Assembly: GCA_000715855.1 (NCBI GenBank)
Contig: KL571225.1
Location: 117,506 to 128,428 of the forward strand
Source: Actinoplanes liguriensis
GTDB lineage: Bacteria > Actinomycetota > Actinomycetes > Mycobacteriales > Micromonosporaceae
Direction of reading: 5' to 3'
Length of the DNA: 10,923 bases
Within the stretch, counting starts at the first letter, position 1. Every line of letters starts with the position of its first letter. Shown piece by piece: positions 9,690 through 10,923 of the stretch. Below the pieces are notes generated by a model. That model did no database searches. It was not told where the DNA came from and worked only from the letters and a program-made list of their open reading frames with translations. The position numbers and the translations under genes are program-made.

Positions 9690-9711
9690 CGATGTTCATC
9701 AATGGACATCG
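9690..9711. promoter_or_regulatory. 22-bp central dyad between the divergent xylan-gene promoters
   Basis: CGATGTTCAT and ATGGACATCG form 10-bp arms around CA, matching at nine of ten positions with one G-T mismatch. The dyad ends exactly where the xylanase -35 box begins (9712). An extra inverted half-site GAACATCG at 9659-9666 matches CGATGTTC at 9690-9697 perfectly. This looks like a binding site for a dimeric regulator; the regulator is not in the window. Confidence 0.5.
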
Positions 9712-9739
9712 TTGACCGTTGCCGGTCACTGTGCATAAC
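9712..9739 (+). promoter_or_regulatory. Candidate promoter of the GH10 xylanase
   Basis: TTGACC (9712-9717) and CATAAC (9734-9739) are 16 bp apart; they match five and four of six consensus bases. The start of transcription would be near 9746, giving a leader of about 32 bases that contains the second GAAAnTTTC-type palindrome. Confidence 0.5.
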
Positions 9740-9753
9740 GTTTCGGCTTGTCC

Positions 9754-9766
9754 CCGTAACTTTCGG
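9754..9766. promoter_or_regulatory. Second GAAAnTTTC-type operator overlapping the xylanase ribosome binding site
   Basis: CCGTAA-C-TTTCGG is a 13-bp dyad with one mismatched pair. It runs into the xylanase Shine-Dalgarno GGAGG (9765-9769), which is eight bases before the ATG. Read toward each gene, this site and the one at 9588-9602 share CCG(A/T)AACTTTCGGAG, 14 of 15 bases identical, so the same regulator could block both genes. Confidence 0.6.
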
Positions 9767-9777
9767 AGGCACTACTC

Positions 9778-10824
9778 ATGAGATTTGGTCGCATCACCGC
9801 GTTCCTCGCGGTCAGCCTTGCCGTGGCCGGTTCCGCGCCGGCCAGCGCACACCCCGTCGACGACGGTTCGCTGCGCGCCGCCGCGCGCGGCTCCGGCGTG
9901 CACATCGGGACCGCCGTCGACATGTCCGCGCTCGCCGACGACGCGCCGTACCGGGCCGCCGTCGCCCGCGAGTTCGACACGGTCACCCCGGAGAACGTGA
10001 TGAAGTGGGAGGTCGTCGAGCCACAACCCGGCGTCTACGACTGGGCCGCCGCCGACCGCCTCGTCGACTTCGCGCACAAGAACGGGCAGGTCGTCCGCGG
10101 GCACACCCTCGTCTGGCACAGCCAGAACCCGGCCTGGTTGACCGAAACCGCCTACACCCCCGCGCAACTGCGCACCCTGCTGCGCAAGCACATCCTCGAC
10201 GAGGTCGGCCACTTCAAGGGCCGCGTCTGGGCGTGGGACGTGGCGAACGAGATCTTCAACGACGACGGCACGCTGCGTGACACGATCTGGCTGCGGGCGC
10301 TCGGCTCCGACTACATCGCCGACGCGTTCCGCTGGGCCCACCAGGCAGATCCCAAGGCGCTGCTGTTCCTCAACGACTACAACAACGAGGGCGTGAACGC
10401 GAAGAGTGACGCCTACTATGCCCTGGCAAAGCAGCTGCGGGCGGCCGGCGTACCGGTGCACGGGTACGGCATGCAGGGCCACCTCGGGGTGCAATACGGA
10501 TTCCCCGGCGACGTCCTCGAAAACGTCCGGCGCTTCGACCGGCTCGGCATGAAAACCGCCTTCACCGAAGTTGACGTCCGAATGGAACTACCGCCGGACA
10601 CCGCGAAGGTGCAGGCTCAGGCCGAAGGATTCGGACTGCTTCTGAGGGCTTGCCTGATGGCGAAGAATTGTGTCTCGTACACGGTGTGGGGATTCACCGA
10701 CAAATATTCGTGGGTGCCGGGATTCTTCGACGGCCAAGGATCGGCCACACCGCTGGACGAGAACCTGCAGCCGAAACCCGCCTATGACACGCTCCGGGAG
10801 ACATTCCTGCTGGTCCGCCGCTGA
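9778..10824 (+). CDS. Secreted GH10 endo-1,4-beta-xylanase
   Basis: A 348-residue extracellular enzyme that cleaves the beta-1,4-xylan backbone with retention of configuration. A Sec signal peptide (basic RFGR, hydrophobic core) ends at PASA, with likely cleavage after residue 24. The remainder is a single GH10 TIM barrel: ENVMKWE (72-78), GHTLVWHSQNPAWL (108-121), WDVANE with acid/base Glu158, NDYNNE (199-204), MQGHLG, and TEVDVRM with nucleophile Glu264. YTVWGFTDKYSW closes the active-site cleft. Cys292 and Cys298 may form the disulfide common in the family. There is no carbohydrate-binding module, so it suits soluble or short xylan. The ATG has GGAGG eight bases upstream. The gene is divergent from the XynE-like esterase and followed by a strong hairpin. 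From about 10495 onward A- and T-ending codons (GGA, GAA, AAA, CAA) become clearly more common than in the first two thirds. Confidence 0.96.
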   Translation: MRFGRITAFLAVSLAVAGSAPASAHPVDDGSLRAAARGSGVHIGTAVDMSALADDAPYRAAVAREFDTVTPENVMKWEVVEPQPGVYDWAAADRLVDFAHKNGQVVRGHTLVWHSQNPAWLTETAYTPAQLRTLLRKHILDEVGHFKGRVWAWDVANEIFNDDGTLRDTIWLRALGSDYIADAFRWAHQADPKALLFLNDYNNEGVNAKSDAYYALAKQLRAAGVPVHGYGMQGHLGVQYGFPGDVLENVRRFDRLGMKTAFTEVDVRMELPPDTAKVQAQAEGFGLLLRACLMAKNCVSYTVWGFTDKYSWVPGFFDGQGSATPLDENLQPKPAYDTLRETFLLVRR

Positions 10825-10835
10825 TTGCGGACCAC

Positions 10836-10885
10836 GTTGAAGACCAGGCTGCGCCGGCACCGTCCGCCGGCGCAGCCTCTTCAAC
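10836..10885 (+). terminator. Strong hairpin terminator after the xylanase
   Basis: A 13-bp perfect stem (AGGCTGCGCCGGC with GCCGGCGCAGCCT, loop of seven bases, 10846-10878) is extended by GTTGAAG/CTTCAAC with a three-base bulge. It begins 11 bases after the stop codon. There is no T-run, which is usual for terminators in high-GC actinomycetes. Confidence 0.85.
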
Positions 10886-10898
10886 ACTGCTGAAAACC

Positions 10899-10913
10899 AC
10901 GAATCAAATTCGT
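10899..10913. promoter_or_regulatory. AT-rich dyad at the right edge (possible operator of the next gene)
   Basis: ACGAAT-CAA-ATTCGT is a perfect dyad with 6-bp arms in an AT-rich patch just beyond the terminator. It may belong to the control region of a gene beyond the window. Nothing more can be said from the visible sequence. Confidence 0.3.
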
Positions 10914-10923
10914 CATTGCCTAT

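Overview
The window reads as chromosomal DNA of a high-GC actinomycete, most likely a Micromonosporaceae member such as an Actinoplanes or Micromonospora relative. The grounds are the strong G/C bias at third codon positions, GTG starts, an actinobacterial-type topoisomerase I with a lysine/alanine-rich tail instead of zinc fingers, and a major-facilitator/thymidylate-kinase fusion. The taxon is inferred from recalled family features, not from a search. Seven protein genes fill the window. No RNA gene, CRISPR array, insertion sequence or phage gene was seen. No gene-free stretch exceeds 300 bases; the gaps are about 167 bp (3979-4145), 132 bp (5983-6114), 197 bp (9581-9777) and 99 bp at the right end.

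Left part (1-2678): the 3' nine-tenths of topA. Middle-left (2680-5982): a sugar-lactone (L-gulono/D-arabinono-1,4-lactone) oxidase on the minus strand, a divergent TetR-family regulator on the plus strand, and a fold-type III PLP enzyme of the amino-acid aldolase/deaminase kind on the minus strand. Middle-right (6115-8337): a 12-helix MFS transporter fused to a complete dTMP kinase, apparently starting at a non-standard ATC codon behind a strong Shine-Dalgarno sequence. Right part (8327-10824): a Tat-exported SGNH/GDSL esterase of the XynE type, divergent from a secreted GH10 endo-xylanase, followed by a strong hairpin terminator.

In other actinomycetes topA, tmk and holB tend to lie close together. 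Here the oxidase/regulator/aldolase group sits between topA and tmk, and the xylan genes sit where holB might be expected, so the replication-related backbone looks interspersed with metabolic cargo. The esterase and xylanase plausibly cooperate outside the cell: the esterase removes acyl groups and the xylanase cuts the exposed backbone. They share a control region with back-to-back promoters, two copies of a GAAAnTTTC-type palindrome overlapping the two ribosome binding sites, and a central 22-bp dyad.

A notable layout feature is that all three convergent gene pairs are packed with almost no space: stop codons are 1 bp apart, 1 bp apart, and overlapping by 11 bp. Any terminators must therefore lie inside the opposing gene. 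I found no clear candidate for a wholly unknown multi-gene system; the most interesting items are the control region of the xylan genes, the MFS-Tmk fusion with its odd start, and the convergent packing.
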